A stretch of 64,000 nucleotides of DNA from positions 194,685-258,684 of the forward strand of contig NZ_KB895334.1 of the NCBI RefSeq assembly GCF_000374805.1, given 5' to 3'. Shown here in pieces: positions 28,603-37,170 of the stretch. A program made the position numbers and the translations under genes. This stretch comes from Chitiniphilus shinanonensis DSM 23277 (GTDB lineage Bacteria > Pseudomonadota > Gammaproteobacteria > Burkholderiales > Chitinibacteraceae). How positions within the stretch are numbered: position 1 is the first letter of the stretch; each line of letters begins with the position of its first letter. The notes beneath the pieces were generated by a model. That model searched no databases. It worked only from the letters and a program-made list of their open reading frames with translations, and was not told the origin of the DNA.

Positions 28603-28974
28603 GAGCGTTCTCCAGACGGCGCGTCGCGACGATGGGCCGTGTCATGCCGCATCCGGGTGAATGCGGCGCAAAGCGGACAGATGGCCGCGGCGGTGAATCA
28701 TTCGGCGTGCCGGACAATTTCGGCACCCATCTGATTTATCTTAATGAAAACCATTCTCAACAACAAACAGATTCAAGGCGGGCGCTCCGATAAGGGGGCG
28801 AACCCGGAGCACGGCTGCATCCGTTTCGATGGCGCGGTCGCAAGCTTCCGCCCCTTGCCGCCAGGCCGCGCGGCCGGCGAACGCCAGGTCGCCATGGCGA
28901 CGGCCGCGCATGGCTCGCCTGAGCGCGCCGATTCCCCCTAAGATCGGGGCGGCACGACGACAACGGAACACGCA
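28603..28974. other. 372-bp divergent region between ZIP and cca genes
   Basis: It contains a Fur-box-like site at 28740-28758. A 65-codon frame at 28744-28941 has no family resemblance and is not annotated. Both promoters should lie here. Confidence 0.5.
28740..28758. promoter_or_regulatory. Fur-box-like site
   Basis: CTTAATGAAAACCATTCTC matches the 19-base Fur consensus at 14 positions. It lies in the AT-rich centre of the divergent ZIP/cca spacer, 138 bp from the ZIP start. A Fur-controlled metal transporter is plausible; the distance is long, so an unseen transcription start would have to lie close to it. Confidence 0.4.
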
Positions 28975-30114
28975 ATGAAGATCTACAAGGTGGGCGGCGC
29001 GGTACGTGATCGGCTGCTGGGGCTGCCGGTCAAGGATGTCGACTGGGTGGTGGTCGGCGCCGATGCCGCGCAGATGGAGGCGCAGGGGTTTCGCCCCGTC
29101 GGCAAGGATTTTCCGGTGTTCCTGCATCCGCGCACCCAGGAGGAGTACGCGCTGGCCCGCACCGAGCGCAAGAGCGGTCGGGGCTACAAGGGCTTTACCG
29201 TATTCGCCGACCCCAGCGTCACCCTGGCGGAGGACCTGGCGCGGCGCGACCTGACGATCAACGCCATGGCCGAAGACGAGCAGGGCAACGTGATCGACCC
29301 GTTCGGCGGCCGCGACGACCTGCGCGACCGGCTGTTGCGCCATGTATCGCCCGCCTTTGCCGAAGACCCGGTCCGCATCCTGCGGCTGGCGCGCTTCGCC
29401 GCGCGCTTCGGCTTTGCCGTGGCGCCGGAGACGCTGGCGCTGATGCAAGGCATGGTGACCGACGGCGAAGCCGACCATCTGGTGGCGGAGCGGGTCTGGC
29501 AGGAGCTGGCGCGCGGCCTGATGGAAGCGCGCCCGAGCGCCATGTTCGACGTGCTGCGCCGTTGTGGCGCGCTGGCCCGGGTGGCGCCCGAACTGGACGC
29601 ACTGTGGCATGCGCCCGAGGTCGGCGAGCGCGTGATGCGCGTGCTCGATTACACCGCCGCGCAAGAGCAGTCGCTGGCGATCCGCTACGCCTCGTTGTGC
29701 GCCCGGCTGGGCGATGGCGAAGCGGCGCAGGGTGAAACCGTCCTTGTCGAGGCGTTGAGCAAACGCTTGCGTGCGCCCTCCGAATGTCGGGATCTGGCGC
29801 TGATGGCCCGGCGGGAGCGCCAGACCATCCACCATGCGCCGACGCTGGACGCCGATGCGCTGCTCGCCCTGTTCGGCCGCACCGACGCGCTGCGCAAGCC
29901 GGAGCGCTTCGCCCAGCTGCTCGATGTCTGCGCCGCCGATCTGCGGGCGGACGACGCAACGCTGGCCTATCTCCAGGCCGCCCATCTGCTCCGGCTGCTG
30001 GACGCCGCGCGCGGCGTGGATGCCGGCGCGGTGGCCAAGGCGTGTCCCGACCCCTCGCAGATTCCTGCACGGGTGGCGCAGGCGCGTCGGGCCGCCATCC
30101 TTGCCGCGCTGTAA
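28975..30114 (+). CDS. cca: CCA-adding enzyme with degenerate HD region
   Basis: A 379-residue tRNA nucleotidyltransferase that builds or repairs the 3' CCA end of tRNA. The head domain is intact: KIYKVGGAVRDRLLG (phosphate-binding), KDVDWVVVG (catalytic Asp pair) and the LARRDLTINAMA and EDPVRILRLARFAARF motifs of class II enzymes. In E. coli-type Cca the C-terminal HD domain adds phosphatase and phosphodiesterase activity through a HD pair in LCHDLGKG. Here the equivalent reads LCARLGDG, and the upstream His and the HHGHG segment are also absent, so those activities are probably lost. The protein is shorter than E. coli Cca (412). A terminator follows. Confidence 0.92.
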   Translation: MKIYKVGGAVRDRLLGLPVKDVDWVVVGADAAQMEAQGFRPVGKDFPVFLHPRTQEEYALARTERKSGRGYKGFTVFADPSVTLAEDLARRDLTINAMAEDEQGNVIDPFGGRDDLRDRLLRHVSPAFAEDPVRILRLARFAARFGFAVAPETLALMQGMVTDGEADHLVAERVWQELARGLMEARPSAMFDVLRRCGALARVAPELDALWHAPEVGERVMRVLDYTAAQEQSLAIRYASLCARLGDGEAAQGETVLVEALSKRLRAPSECRDLALMARRERQTIHHAPTLDADALLALFGRTDALRKPERFAQLLDVCAADLRADDATLAYLQAAHLLRLLDAARGVDAGAVAKACPDPSQIPARVAQARRAAILAAL

Positions 30115-30117
30115 GTC

Positions 30118-30140
30118 CGCCCCGTCAAGCGGGGCGTTCT
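30118..30140. terminator. Terminator after cca
   Basis: CGCCCCG and CGGGGCG pair around TCAAG, followed by TTCTT, four bases after the cca stop. Confidence 0.75.
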
Positions 30141-30260
30141 TGGGCAAACCGGGCTAATACCACCACTTGTTTTGTCAGCATGGCCGTTTATGGCGAAGTT
30201 GCTTCCGTTTGTCGCCAGCTGGACGGCATCACAACGCCGTGCCCCTGAAAATCATAACCA

Positions 30261-30283
30261 ACTGATTATTAACAATAATTAGT
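30261..30283. promoter_or_regulatory. AT-rich inverted repeat upstream of chitinase 1
   Basis: ACTGATTATT and AATAATTAGT pair with one mismatch around AAC. It is followed by TGCTTACTT (30288-30296), also present inside the palindrome upstream of chitinase 2. Regulator binding is possible. Confidence 0.4.
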
Positions 30284-30394
30284 GAATGCTTACTTGGTTG
30301 ACACTGACAACCCGGATGAATCACCATGCGACCTGCATGCCATGGCGGCATGGTTGCGATACGTCGATGCATCTTTCGCAGGCCGTGCCAGATT

Positions 30395-30415
30395 CCACGA
30401 TTGGTATTATCCCAA
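30395..30415 (-). promoter_or_regulatory. Site shared with degV upstream region (chitinase copy)
   Basis: 30395-30412 is the exact reverse complement of 14781-14798. Here it forms the near-palindrome TTGGTATTATCCCAA, 55 bp upstream of the chitinase start. That is a good position for an operator, perhaps for a chitin or N-acetylglucosamine-responsive repressor. Confidence 0.45.
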
Positions 30416-30469
30416 AGACATAGCGGCGGGCGGCATGCCCTGAGCCGATAAGGATGGAGAATTTTGTTC

Positions 30470-32536
30470 ATGTCGCAATTCACGCGCTTCACCCTCGCGG
30501 TGATCCCGGCGGCGCTCGCAGCCGCTCAGGCATTTGCCGCCTACCCCGCATGGCAGGAAGGCAATACCTACACCGCCGGTACCTTTGTTTCGTACAACGG
30601 CCATGACTACCAGGCCCTGGTCACCCATACCGCCTATGTCGGCGCCAACTGGAACCCGGCCGCGTCGCTCACGCTGTGGAAGGATCTGGGCGTTTCGTCC
30701 GGCACCGCCACGCCGACGCCCACGCCGGTAGTGACCCCGACCCCGACCGCCGTCGTTACCCCCACCCCGACCCCGGTCGTGACCCCGACCCCGACCGGCA
30801 CCCCCGGCGCGTCCTGCTACGTGGCCTGGACTGCCAGCGGCGTCTACACCGGCGGCACCAAGGTGACCTACAACGGCCGCAACTACGAAGCCAAGTGGTG
30901 GACGCAAGGCGACAACCCCGCGCAATCCGGTGACTGGGGCGTGTGGAAGGATCTGGGCGCCTGCTCCAGCCAGCCCACCCCGACCCCGACGCCGGTGGTG
31001 ACCCCGACGCCGACTCCGGTCGTGACGCCGACTCCGACCCCCGTCGTGACCCCGACGCCGACCCCGGTGGTGACGCCCACTCCGACCCCGGTCGTGACGC
31101 CGACCCCGACCCCCGTCGTGACCCCGACGCCGACTCCGGTGGTGACGCCCACCCCGACGCCGGTCGTGACCCCGACCCCGACGCCGATCACCGGCGCGCA
31201 AGTGGGTGCCTATTTCACCCAGTGGGGTGTGTACGCCCGCAACTACCAGGTGAAGCACATCGACACCAGCGGTGCCGCGGCCAAGCTCACCTTCGTCAAC
31301 TACGCCTTCGGCAACCTGTATCAGAAGAACGGCGGCTACGAGTGCGGCATCGTCAACAAGCTGGAACCGGGTTCGACCAACCCGAACGCTGCGGACGCCG
31401 GCACCGGTGGTGACGCCTGGTCCGACTACCAGCGCGGCATCGGCGGTGGCGATTCGATCGACGGCGTGGGCGACATCTGGGGCTGGCCGCAGTGGGACGA
31501 CCCGCGCAACGGCAAGTCCGGTCCGCTCAAGGGCAACTTCAATCAGCTGAAGAAGCTGAAGGCCAAGTACCCGAACCTGAAGGTCTATATCTCGCTGGGC
31601 GGCTGGACCTGGTCCAAGTGGTTCTCCGCTGCGGCCAAGACCGATGCCCTGCGCAAGCAGCTGGTCCGTTCCTGCATCGACGTGTACATCAAGGGTAACG
31701 TGCCGTTCGACGCTGGCTCCAACGCGGGCGGCGAAGGCACTGCGGCCGGCGTGTTCGACGGTATCGACATCGACTGGGAATTCCCGGGCGTGATCGGCCA
31801 GCCGTACAACACCGTGGCGCCGGAAGACAAGCAGAACTTCACGCTGCTGCTGAAGGAGTTCCGCGAACAGCTCGACGCCATCGGCGCCACCAACAACGCC
31901 CGTTACGGCCTGACCGTCGCCATCGGCGCCGGCAAGGACAAGATCGAGATGACCGAACCGGCCGAGTACACCAAGTACCTCGACTGGGTGAACGTCATGA
32001 ACTACGACTACAACGGCGCGTGGGCGGCTCAGGGCCCGACCGACTTCCAGTCGCACCTGTACAAGGATCCGAGCAACCCCAACTACATCGACAGCAAGAC
32101 CGGTCAGCGTAGCCTGGTGTCGTACTACAACACCGACGAAGCGATCCAGTTGCTGGTTGCCAAGGGCGCACCGCGCAACAAGCTGCTGGTCGGCCTGCCG
32201 TTCTACGGCCGTGGCTGGACCGGCGTGCAAGCCGGCCCGAACGGCGATGGTCTGTACCAGGCCGCCACCGCCGGCGCCAAGGGTACCTACGAGACCGGCA
32301 TCGAGGACTACAAGGTGCTGAAGAACGCCGCCGGTACGCTGCGCTATCACCCGACCACCAAGCAATCGTGGAAGTTCGACGGCAGCAACTGGTGGAGCTA
32401 CGACACCCCGCAGGACATCGCGCTCAAGGTGAACTACGTCAAGAGCAACAGCCTGGGTGGCGTGTTCAGCTGGTCGCTCGACGGTGATACCGCCGACGCC
32501 GAACTCACCAAGGAAATGGCCAAGGTCCGTCAATAA
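30470..32536 (+). CDS. Secreted modular GH18 chitinase 1
   Basis: A 688-residue exported chitinase that cuts beta-1,4 links in chitin outside the cell. A signal peptide covers residues 1-24 (cleavage likely after AFA). Two chitin-binding CBM5/12-like modules follow: about 25-75 (YPAWQEGNTYTAG..NWNP) and about 113-165 (CYVAWTASGVYTGGTKVTY, then AKWWTQGD). A Thr-Pro-Val linker follows each, the second with about ten VTPTPTP repeats (30974-31188). The GH18 domain covers about 243-688 with the DGIDIDWEF motif; the catalytic acid is Glu437. The ATG at 30470 has an AAGGATGGAGA site nine bases upstream and is preferred to TTG 30464. It is a tandem paralogue of chitinase 2, and a strong terminator follows. 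Confidence 0.95.
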   Translation: MSQFTRFTLAVIPAALAAAQAFAAYPAWQEGNTYTAGTFVSYNGHDYQALVTHTAYVGANWNPAASLTLWKDLGVSSGTATPTPTPVVTPTPTAVVTPTPTPVVTPTPTGTPGASCYVAWTASGVYTGGTKVTYNGRNYEAKWWTQGDNPAQSGDWGVWKDLGACSSQPTPTPTPVVTPTPTPVVTPTPTPVVTPTPTPVVTPTPTPVVTPTPTPVVTPTPTPVVTPTPTPVVTPTPTPITGAQVGAYFTQWGVYARNYQVKHIDTSGAAAKLTFVNYAFGNLYQKNGGYECGIVNKLEPGSTNPNAADAGTGGDAWSDYQRGIGGGDSIDGVGDIWGWPQWDDPRNGKSGPLKGNFNQLKKLKAKYPNLKVYISLGGWTWSKWFSAAAKTDALRKQLVRSCIDVYIKGNVPFDAGSNAGGEGTAAGVFDGIDIDWEFPGVIGQPYNTVAPEDKQNFTLLLKEFREQLDAIGATNNARYGLTVAIGAGKDKIEMTEPAEYTKYLDWVNVMNYDYNGAWAAQGPTDFQSHLYKDPSNPNYIDSKTGQRSLVSYYNTDEAIQLLVAKGAPRNKLLVGLPFYGRGWTGVQAGPNGDGLYQAATAGAKGTYETGIEDYKVLKNAAGTLRYHPTTKQSWKFDGSNWWSYDTPQDIALKVNYVKSNSLGGVFSWSLDGDTADAELTKEMAKVRQ
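30974..31188 (+). repeat. 21-bp coding repeat, chitinase 1 linker
   Basis: About ten copies of a 21-base unit encoding VTPTPTP, with synonymous variation between copies. It is a flexible linker between the second chitin-binding module and the GH18 domain. Confidence 0.9.
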
Positions 32537-32590
32537 CAGCGGATCCAACCAAACAGATTTTGCGCATCCACACTCTCCGCGCAAACACTC

Positions 32591-32619
32591 GCCCCTGTCG
32601 CTGACAGGGGCTTTTTTTT
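32591..32619 (+). terminator. Strong intrinsic terminator after chitinase 1
   Basis: GCCCCTGTC and GACAGGGGC pair around GCT and are followed by eight T. Confidence 0.93.
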
Positions 32620-33018
32620 GCCTGCTTCGCCCGGCGCCACCGCGCCGTGCTTCCCGCTGCGTTGGCGGTGCGTCCGTCGCGCACCGGCTGCTGCGCCCTA
32701 TCCCTGCTGCTGACGGTTGCGCCGACGGGGCACCGCCTGGCGCGGACGCCGGCCACGCTTGCAGGATCGCGCCCGGCGCGGACGGTGGCCCGCCTTCTCG
32801 GGCCGCCATGCCTGGCTGCCAACCCGATCCTGCCCCGATGGACCTTACTGTTTGCCATGCCTCCAGCGCAGGCGCGTTGACCTTTGGGACAGTCGCCACA
32901 GGCGGGGAGCTTTCTCCGCGAGGAGGTGGCGTCTGCTCGTCCGCTGAGGGGGTCGGTTGCTCGGATTCAGCCGATCCGTTTGTAAGAAATGTAAGTAAAA
33001 TCCAAGATGAATTTGATT

Positions 33019-33041
33019 GATAAGTAAATTGCTTACTTATC
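33019..33041. promoter_or_regulatory. Palindrome upstream of chitinase 2
   Basis: GATAAGTAA and TTACTTATC are perfect 9-base arms around ATTGC. It lies about 200 bp before the probable -35 and is AT-rich in a GC-rich genome. It shares TGCTTACTT with the chitinase 1 upstream region. A transcription factor site is likely. Confidence 0.5.
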
Positions 33042-33216
33042 GGAAAACCCGTTCCATGGGGGTGCGTAGTTATAAATGCCTCATTCCCACGTGAAAACCC
33101 GTGTGTTTCATGGCACGACATTATTCCGTTCGTCGACGTATGAGCGGCAATATCAGAAAAAACAAATCATCAATTAACTATTTGAATTTAAATAAAAAAA
33201 TACGATTTTTCTTTTT

Positions 33217-33246
33217 TTGACAGATCGTGTGTAGTTTCGCGAATAT
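33217..33246 (+). promoter_or_regulatory. Probable sigma-70 promoter of chitinase 2
   Basis: TTGACA at 33217-33222 and GAATAT at 33241-33246 are separated by 18 bases, in an AT-rich stretch. Transcription would begin near 33253, giving a leader of about 150 bases. Confidence 0.5.
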
Positions 33247-33402
33247 GTCCTACACGCTCTGCCAAAACACGTCACAACACGGCCTCGCTCCCACGCCTCA
33301 CGCAACATGCAACGCAACCGGGGTCGGAACACGGTGGATGCAAAAAATGCTTGCTGCATTTGCAAGCAAATTCAGAGAAACCTGAGCAAGGAGGATGTTT
33401 AG

Positions 33403-35508
33403 ATGACGCGATTCCATCGCATGACGCTGCTGGCCCTGCCGGCGGCACTGGCAGCGGCGTATGCCTTTGCCGCTTACCCGGCATGGCAGGAAGGCAACAC
33501 CTACGCGGCCGGTACGCTGGTCAGCTACAACGGTGCCGACTATCGCGCGCTGGTCACTCATACCGCCCACGTCGGTACCAACTGGAACCCGGCTCAATCG
33601 CCCACGCTGTGGACCAAGGTGGGTGATTCCGTCGTGACCCCGACCCCGGTCGTCACCCCGACGCCGGTTGTCACGCCCACCCCGACCCCGGTGGTGACGC
33701 CGACCCCGACGCCCGTCGTGACCCCGACCCCCGCTGCCGGCTGCTATCAGGCCTGGAGCGCCGGCGCGGTCTACAACGGCGGTTCGCAGGTGACCTACAA
33801 CGGCCGTAACTACAAGGCCAAGTGGTGGACCCAGGGCGACGATCCCAGCAAGAGCGGTGCCTGGGGCGTCTGGGAAGATCTCGGCGTCTGCTCCGGCGGC
33901 GACGTGACCCCCACGCCGACCCCGGTCGTGACCCCGACCCCGACGCCGGTTGTCACCCCCACCCCGACCCCGGTGGTAACGCCCACGCCGACCCCGGTGG
34001 TAACGCCCACTCCGACGCCGGTTGTGACGCCCACCCCGACCCCGGTGGTGACGCCGACTCCGACGCCGGTCGTGACCCCGACGCCGACCCCGGTCGTGAC
34101 GCCGACCCCGACGCCTGTCGTCACCCCGACTCCGACGCCGGTTGGCCCGACGCCGACCCCGATCGCCGGCGCACAAGTGGGTGCCTACTTCTCGCAATGG
34201 GGCATCTACGGTCGCAACTACCAGGTCAAGCACATCGACACCAGCGGTTCCGCTGCCAAGCTCACCTTCATCAACTACGCCTTCGGCAACATCTACGAGA
34301 AGAACGGCGGCTACGAGTGCGGCATGGTCAACAAGCTGGAACCGGGCGCGACCGATCCGAACGCGCCGGGTGCCGGTACCGGTGGCGATTCCTGGGCCGA
34401 CTACCAGAAGGGCATGGATGGCAGCACCGCCATCGACGGCGTGGCCGATCCCTACGGCTTTGCCTGGGATGATCCGCGCACCGGCAAGGCGGGTCCGCTG
34501 AAGGGCAACTTCAACCAGCTGAAGAAGCTGAAGGCCAAGTACCCGAACATCAAGGTGTTCATCTCGCTGGGTGGCTGGACCTGGTCCAAGTGGTTCTCCA
34601 AGGCATCGGCCACCGACGCGCTGCGCAAGCAACTGGTGAGCAGCTGTATCGACCTCTACATCAAGGGCAACCTGCCGTTCGATTCGGGCAGCAACGCCGG
34701 TGGTGAAGGTTCGGGTGTCGGCGTGTTCGACGGTATCGACATCGATTGGGAATTCCCGGGCGTGGTCGGCCAGCCGTACAACACCGTCAGTCCGGCCGAC
34801 AAGCAGAACTTCACGCTGTTGCTGAAGGAGTTCCGCGAGCAGCTCAACGCCATCGGTGCCAACGATGGCAAGCACTATGCCCTGACCGTCGCCATCGGCG
34901 CCGGTAAGGACAAGATCGACATGACCGAACCGGGCGAGTACAGCAAGCACCTCGACTGGATCAACATCATGTCGTACGACTACAACGGCACCTGGTCGGC
35001 GCAAGGCCCGACCGACTTCCAGTCGCACCTGTACCCCGATCCGACCAACCCCAACGCCATCGACAGCAAGACCGGCCAACCCAGCCTGGCGACTCACTAC
35101 AACACCGATTCCGCGGTGAAGTCGCTGCTGGCCAAGGGTGTGCCGGGCAAGAAGCTGCTGGTCGGTATCCCGTTCTATGGTCGCGGCTGGACCGGCGTGC
35201 AGCCGGGCCCGAACGGCGACGGTCTGTACCAGGCCGCCACTGGCGCCGCCAAGGGTACCTACGAGGCCGGCAACGAGGACTACAAGGTGCTGAAGAACGC
35301 CGCCGGTACCGTCCGCTACCACCCGGTGACCAAGCAATCGTGGAAGTACGACGGCAGCAACTGGTGGAGCTACGACACCCCGCAGGACATCGCGGTCAAG
35401 GTCGACTACATCAAGTCCAACGGTCTGGGCGGCACCTTCGCCTGGGCGCTGGATGGCGACACCGCCGACGGCGAACTGGTGAAGGAAATCGCCAAGGTCC
35501 GCCAATAA
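33403..35508 (+). CDS. Secreted modular GH18 chitinase 2
   Basis: A 701-residue exported chitinase with the same layout as its upstream neighbour. The parts are a signal peptide (about residues 1-24), CBM5/12-like module 1 (about 25-75), a short Thr-Pro linker, module 2 (about 113-165, with AKWWTQGDDPSKSG), and a linker of about eleven VTPTPTP repeats (33904-34140). The GH18 catalytic domain with DGIDIDWEF follows; the acid is Glu450. The catalytic domains of the two are very similar along their whole length, pointing to tandem duplication. Differences cluster in loops (for example DGSTAIDGVADPYGFAWDD against GGDSIDGVGDIWGWPQWDD), which could shift substrate preference. An AAGGAGG site lies eight bases before the ATG. 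A terminator follows. Confidence 0.95.
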   Translation: MTRFHRMTLLALPAALAAAYAFAAYPAWQEGNTYAAGTLVSYNGADYRALVTHTAHVGTNWNPAQSPTLWTKVGDSVVTPTPVVTPTPVVTPTPTPVVTPTPTPVVTPTPAAGCYQAWSAGAVYNGGSQVTYNGRNYKAKWWTQGDDPSKSGAWGVWEDLGVCSGGDVTPTPTPVVTPTPTPVVTPTPTPVVTPTPTPVVTPTPTPVVTPTPTPVVTPTPTPVVTPTPTPVVTPTPTPVVTPTPTPVGPTPTPIAGAQVGAYFSQWGIYGRNYQVKHIDTSGSAAKLTFINYAFGNIYEKNGGYECGMVNKLEPGATDPNAPGAGTGGDSWADYQKGMDGSTAIDGVADPYGFAWDDPRTGKAGPLKGNFNQLKKLKAKYPNIKVFISLGGWTWSKWFSKASATDALRKQLVSSCIDLYIKGNLPFDSGSNAGGEGSGVGVFDGIDIDWEFPGVVGQPYNTVSPADKQNFTLLLKEFREQLNAIGANDGKHYALTVAIGAGKDKIDMTEPGEYSKHLDWINIMSYDYNGTWSAQGPTDFQSHLYPDPTNPNAIDSKTGQPSLATHYNTDSAVKSLLAKGVPGKKLLVGIPFYGRGWTGVQPGPNGDGLYQAATGAAKGTYEAGNEDYKVLKNAAGTVRYHPVTKQSWKYDGSNWWSYDTPQDIAVKVDYIKSNGLGGTFAWALDGDTADGELVKEIAKVRQ
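33904..34140 (+). repeat. 21-bp coding repeat, chitinase 2 linker
   Basis: About eleven copies of the 21-base VTPTPTP-encoding unit, one more than in chitinase 1, ending in VGPTPTPIAG before the catalytic domain. Copy-number change by slippage or unequal exchange is expected. Confidence 0.9.
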
Positions 35509-35537
35509 GCTGGTCCTGTCCTCTGGATCCACGACTG

Positions 35538-35565
35538 AACCCCGCCCTCTGGGCGGGGTTTTTTT
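35538..35565 (+). terminator. Strong intrinsic terminator after chitinase 2
   Basis: AACCCCGCCC and GGGCGGGGTT pair around TCT and run into a T tract. Confidence 0.92.
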
Positions 35566-35639
35566 ATGGCCACGGGTACGGGAACGCTGGATAGGAAAAA
35601 CGGCCCTGTCGGGCCGTTGTCGTCGGGCGGATGGGCGCT

Positions 35640-36698
35640 TCAGCCCTGGCGGCGGTTTTCCACGATGCGCATGCGTTCGGCCAGCGCCTTGCTGCGCAGC
35701 TTGGCCACATGCGGCTGGGCGCCGGCTTCGGCCAGTTGCTCGGCCAGCGCGAAGTGCTTCTGCCAGTGCACGAACTCGCGGTCGGTACGACCGACGGCGG
35801 CGCTCACCCGCGCCAGCACGCCATGGATCTGCATCTGCAGATACAGCATCGGTACTTCCTCGACGCTGTTCAGGTAGTACTGCGCCGCGTGCAGCTGGCC
35901 CAGGTCCAGACAGGTTTCGCCCAGCTCGATCAGGTTGACGGTGCGCCCCCATTGGTTGCTGGTGCCGGCGTTCAGCACCAGCGAGCGCTCCAGTTGCCGC
36001 AGCGCGGCCTGCAACTTGCCCTGGCGGCGATAGATGTGGCCGCGGTAGTAGTACAGCTCGTGTTCGTACTGGCAGTAGCCCATGTCGTCGAGCAGGGCTT
36101 CGGCGGCGGCCAGCTCCACCAGTGCGGCGGCGAAATCGCCGCGGTGACAGGCGTCGGCCGCCAAGTTGATGTAGAGGCAGAACGCCACGTCGTTGCGGCT
36201 GATCTGCGGCAGGTATTCGCGGGCCTTCTCCAGCATGGCGGTGGTGGTGACCGGATCGCCATAGATGAAGAACGCCTTGCCCAGGCCCAGGTAGCCCCGC
36301 AGGATGGCCAGCGGGTCGTTGCGGTCGAAACCGCGCTCCAGCTGCTTGAGCCAGTTGTCCACCGCCACGTCGTATTGTTCGAGGTCGTAGGAGATGCCGG
36401 AGGCCAGGTCCAGCGTATCGAACCACAGCGACCACAACGCGTGGGTCTCGGCCATCTCCAGCGCGCGGCGGGCCGCCTGGTCCGCCTCGTTCAGCACGTT
36501 GCGCGCGCTGTGCGCGGCGGCCTGGGTATACAGCGCCAGCGCCTGGCCGGGGTGGTATTCGATGGATTCGGCCAGCATCTGCGCCTGGCCGGCCAGTTGC
36601 AGGGCCTGATTGGGTGAAACATTGGCCAGGGTGCCGGCCACGGCCAGAGTCTGGTCGATCTCGGAGCGCAGATCGTGGGCGCGCGGCACCATGCTCAT
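35640..36698 (-). CDS. TPR-like helical repeat protein
   Basis: A 352-residue soluble protein made almost wholly of helix-turn-helix repeats of tetratricopeptide type (for example GYLGLGKAFFIYGDPVTTTA, LYYYRGHIYRRQGKLQAALR, TVNLIELGETCLDLGQLHAA). There is no signal peptide, membrane segment or enzymatic motif. TPR proteins bind partner proteins; the partner here is unknown. It starts four bases after the ferredoxin gene, so the two are cotranscribed. It resembles the N-terminal sensor half of some TPR-GGDEF proteins, but it has no output domain and its stop is clean. Confidence 0.8.
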   Translation of the reverse strand: MSMVPRAHDLRSEIDQTLAVAGTLANVSPNQALQLAGQAQMLAESIEYHPGQALALYTQAAAHSARNVLNEADQAARRALEMAETHALWSLWFDTLDLASGISYDLEQYDVAVDNWLKQLERGFDRNDPLAILRGYLGLGKAFFIYGDPVTTTAMLEKAREYLPQISRNDVAFCLYINLAADACHRGDFAAALVELAAAEALLDDMGYCQYEHELYYYRGHIYRRQGKLQAALRQLERSLVLNAGTSNQWGRTVNLIELGETCLDLGQLHAAQYYLNSVEEVPMLYLQMQIHGVLARVSAAVGRTDREFVHWQKHFALAEQLAEAGAQPHVAKLRSKALAERMRIVENRRQG

Positions 36699-36702
36699 CG
36701 CG

Positions 36703-36954
<252 letters not shown>

Positions 36955-37170
36955 TTACTTCCTCGGTAAAGCGGATAAAAAAACCAGTAAAAACATGGGA
37001 CTAGCCTAGATCGCGCGATTGTCCCACTTTCGGGGCCGGCAAACAATGACAAGGGGAAGGCGGCTGCGTTTTCTTTGCCGCATTGCAAAGCCGGCCGGGC
37101 CGCCGCGACGGGGCGACGGGAAAAATGCCGGGGTGCGGCAGGTCGGCGGGCTGGAAAAGGGCGCGGTCGC

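Larger units (their letters stand above)
30115..30469. other. 355-bp regulatory region upstream of chitinase 1
   Basis: It contains the cca terminator, an AT-rich inverted repeat (30261-30283), a TTGACA hexamer at 30299-30304 without a convincing -10, and the TTGGTATTATCCCAA site (30401-30415). A direct TAATACCA also occurs near 30154. No gene is evident. Confidence 0.55.
32537..33402. other. 866-bp region between the two chitinase genes
   Basis: It holds the chitinase 1 terminator (32591), then about 350 bp of GC-rich sequence with short frames that match nothing recognised. An abrupt AT-rich stretch (about 32990-33235) follows, with a palindrome (33019) and a likely promoter (33217). The long untranslated leader before 33403 has no clear second structure. 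Confidence 0.55.

Noticed and set aside
28744-28941. 65-codon frame between the ZIP and cca genes
   Set aside because: No family match, start inside a probable Fur site, and no clear ribosome site.
30883-31191. Open minus-strand frame of GVGVTTGV repeats opposite the chitinase 1 linker (and 33810-34124 opposite chitinase 2)
   Set aside because: It is the shadow of the 21-bp VTPTPTP coding repeat; there is no ribosome site and it exists only because the repeat length is a multiple of three.
32457-33020. Frames in the GC-rich spacer after chitinase 1 (32457-33020, 32647-32880)
   Set aside because: They overlap the chitinase end or its terminator and resemble no protein; treated as noncoding.
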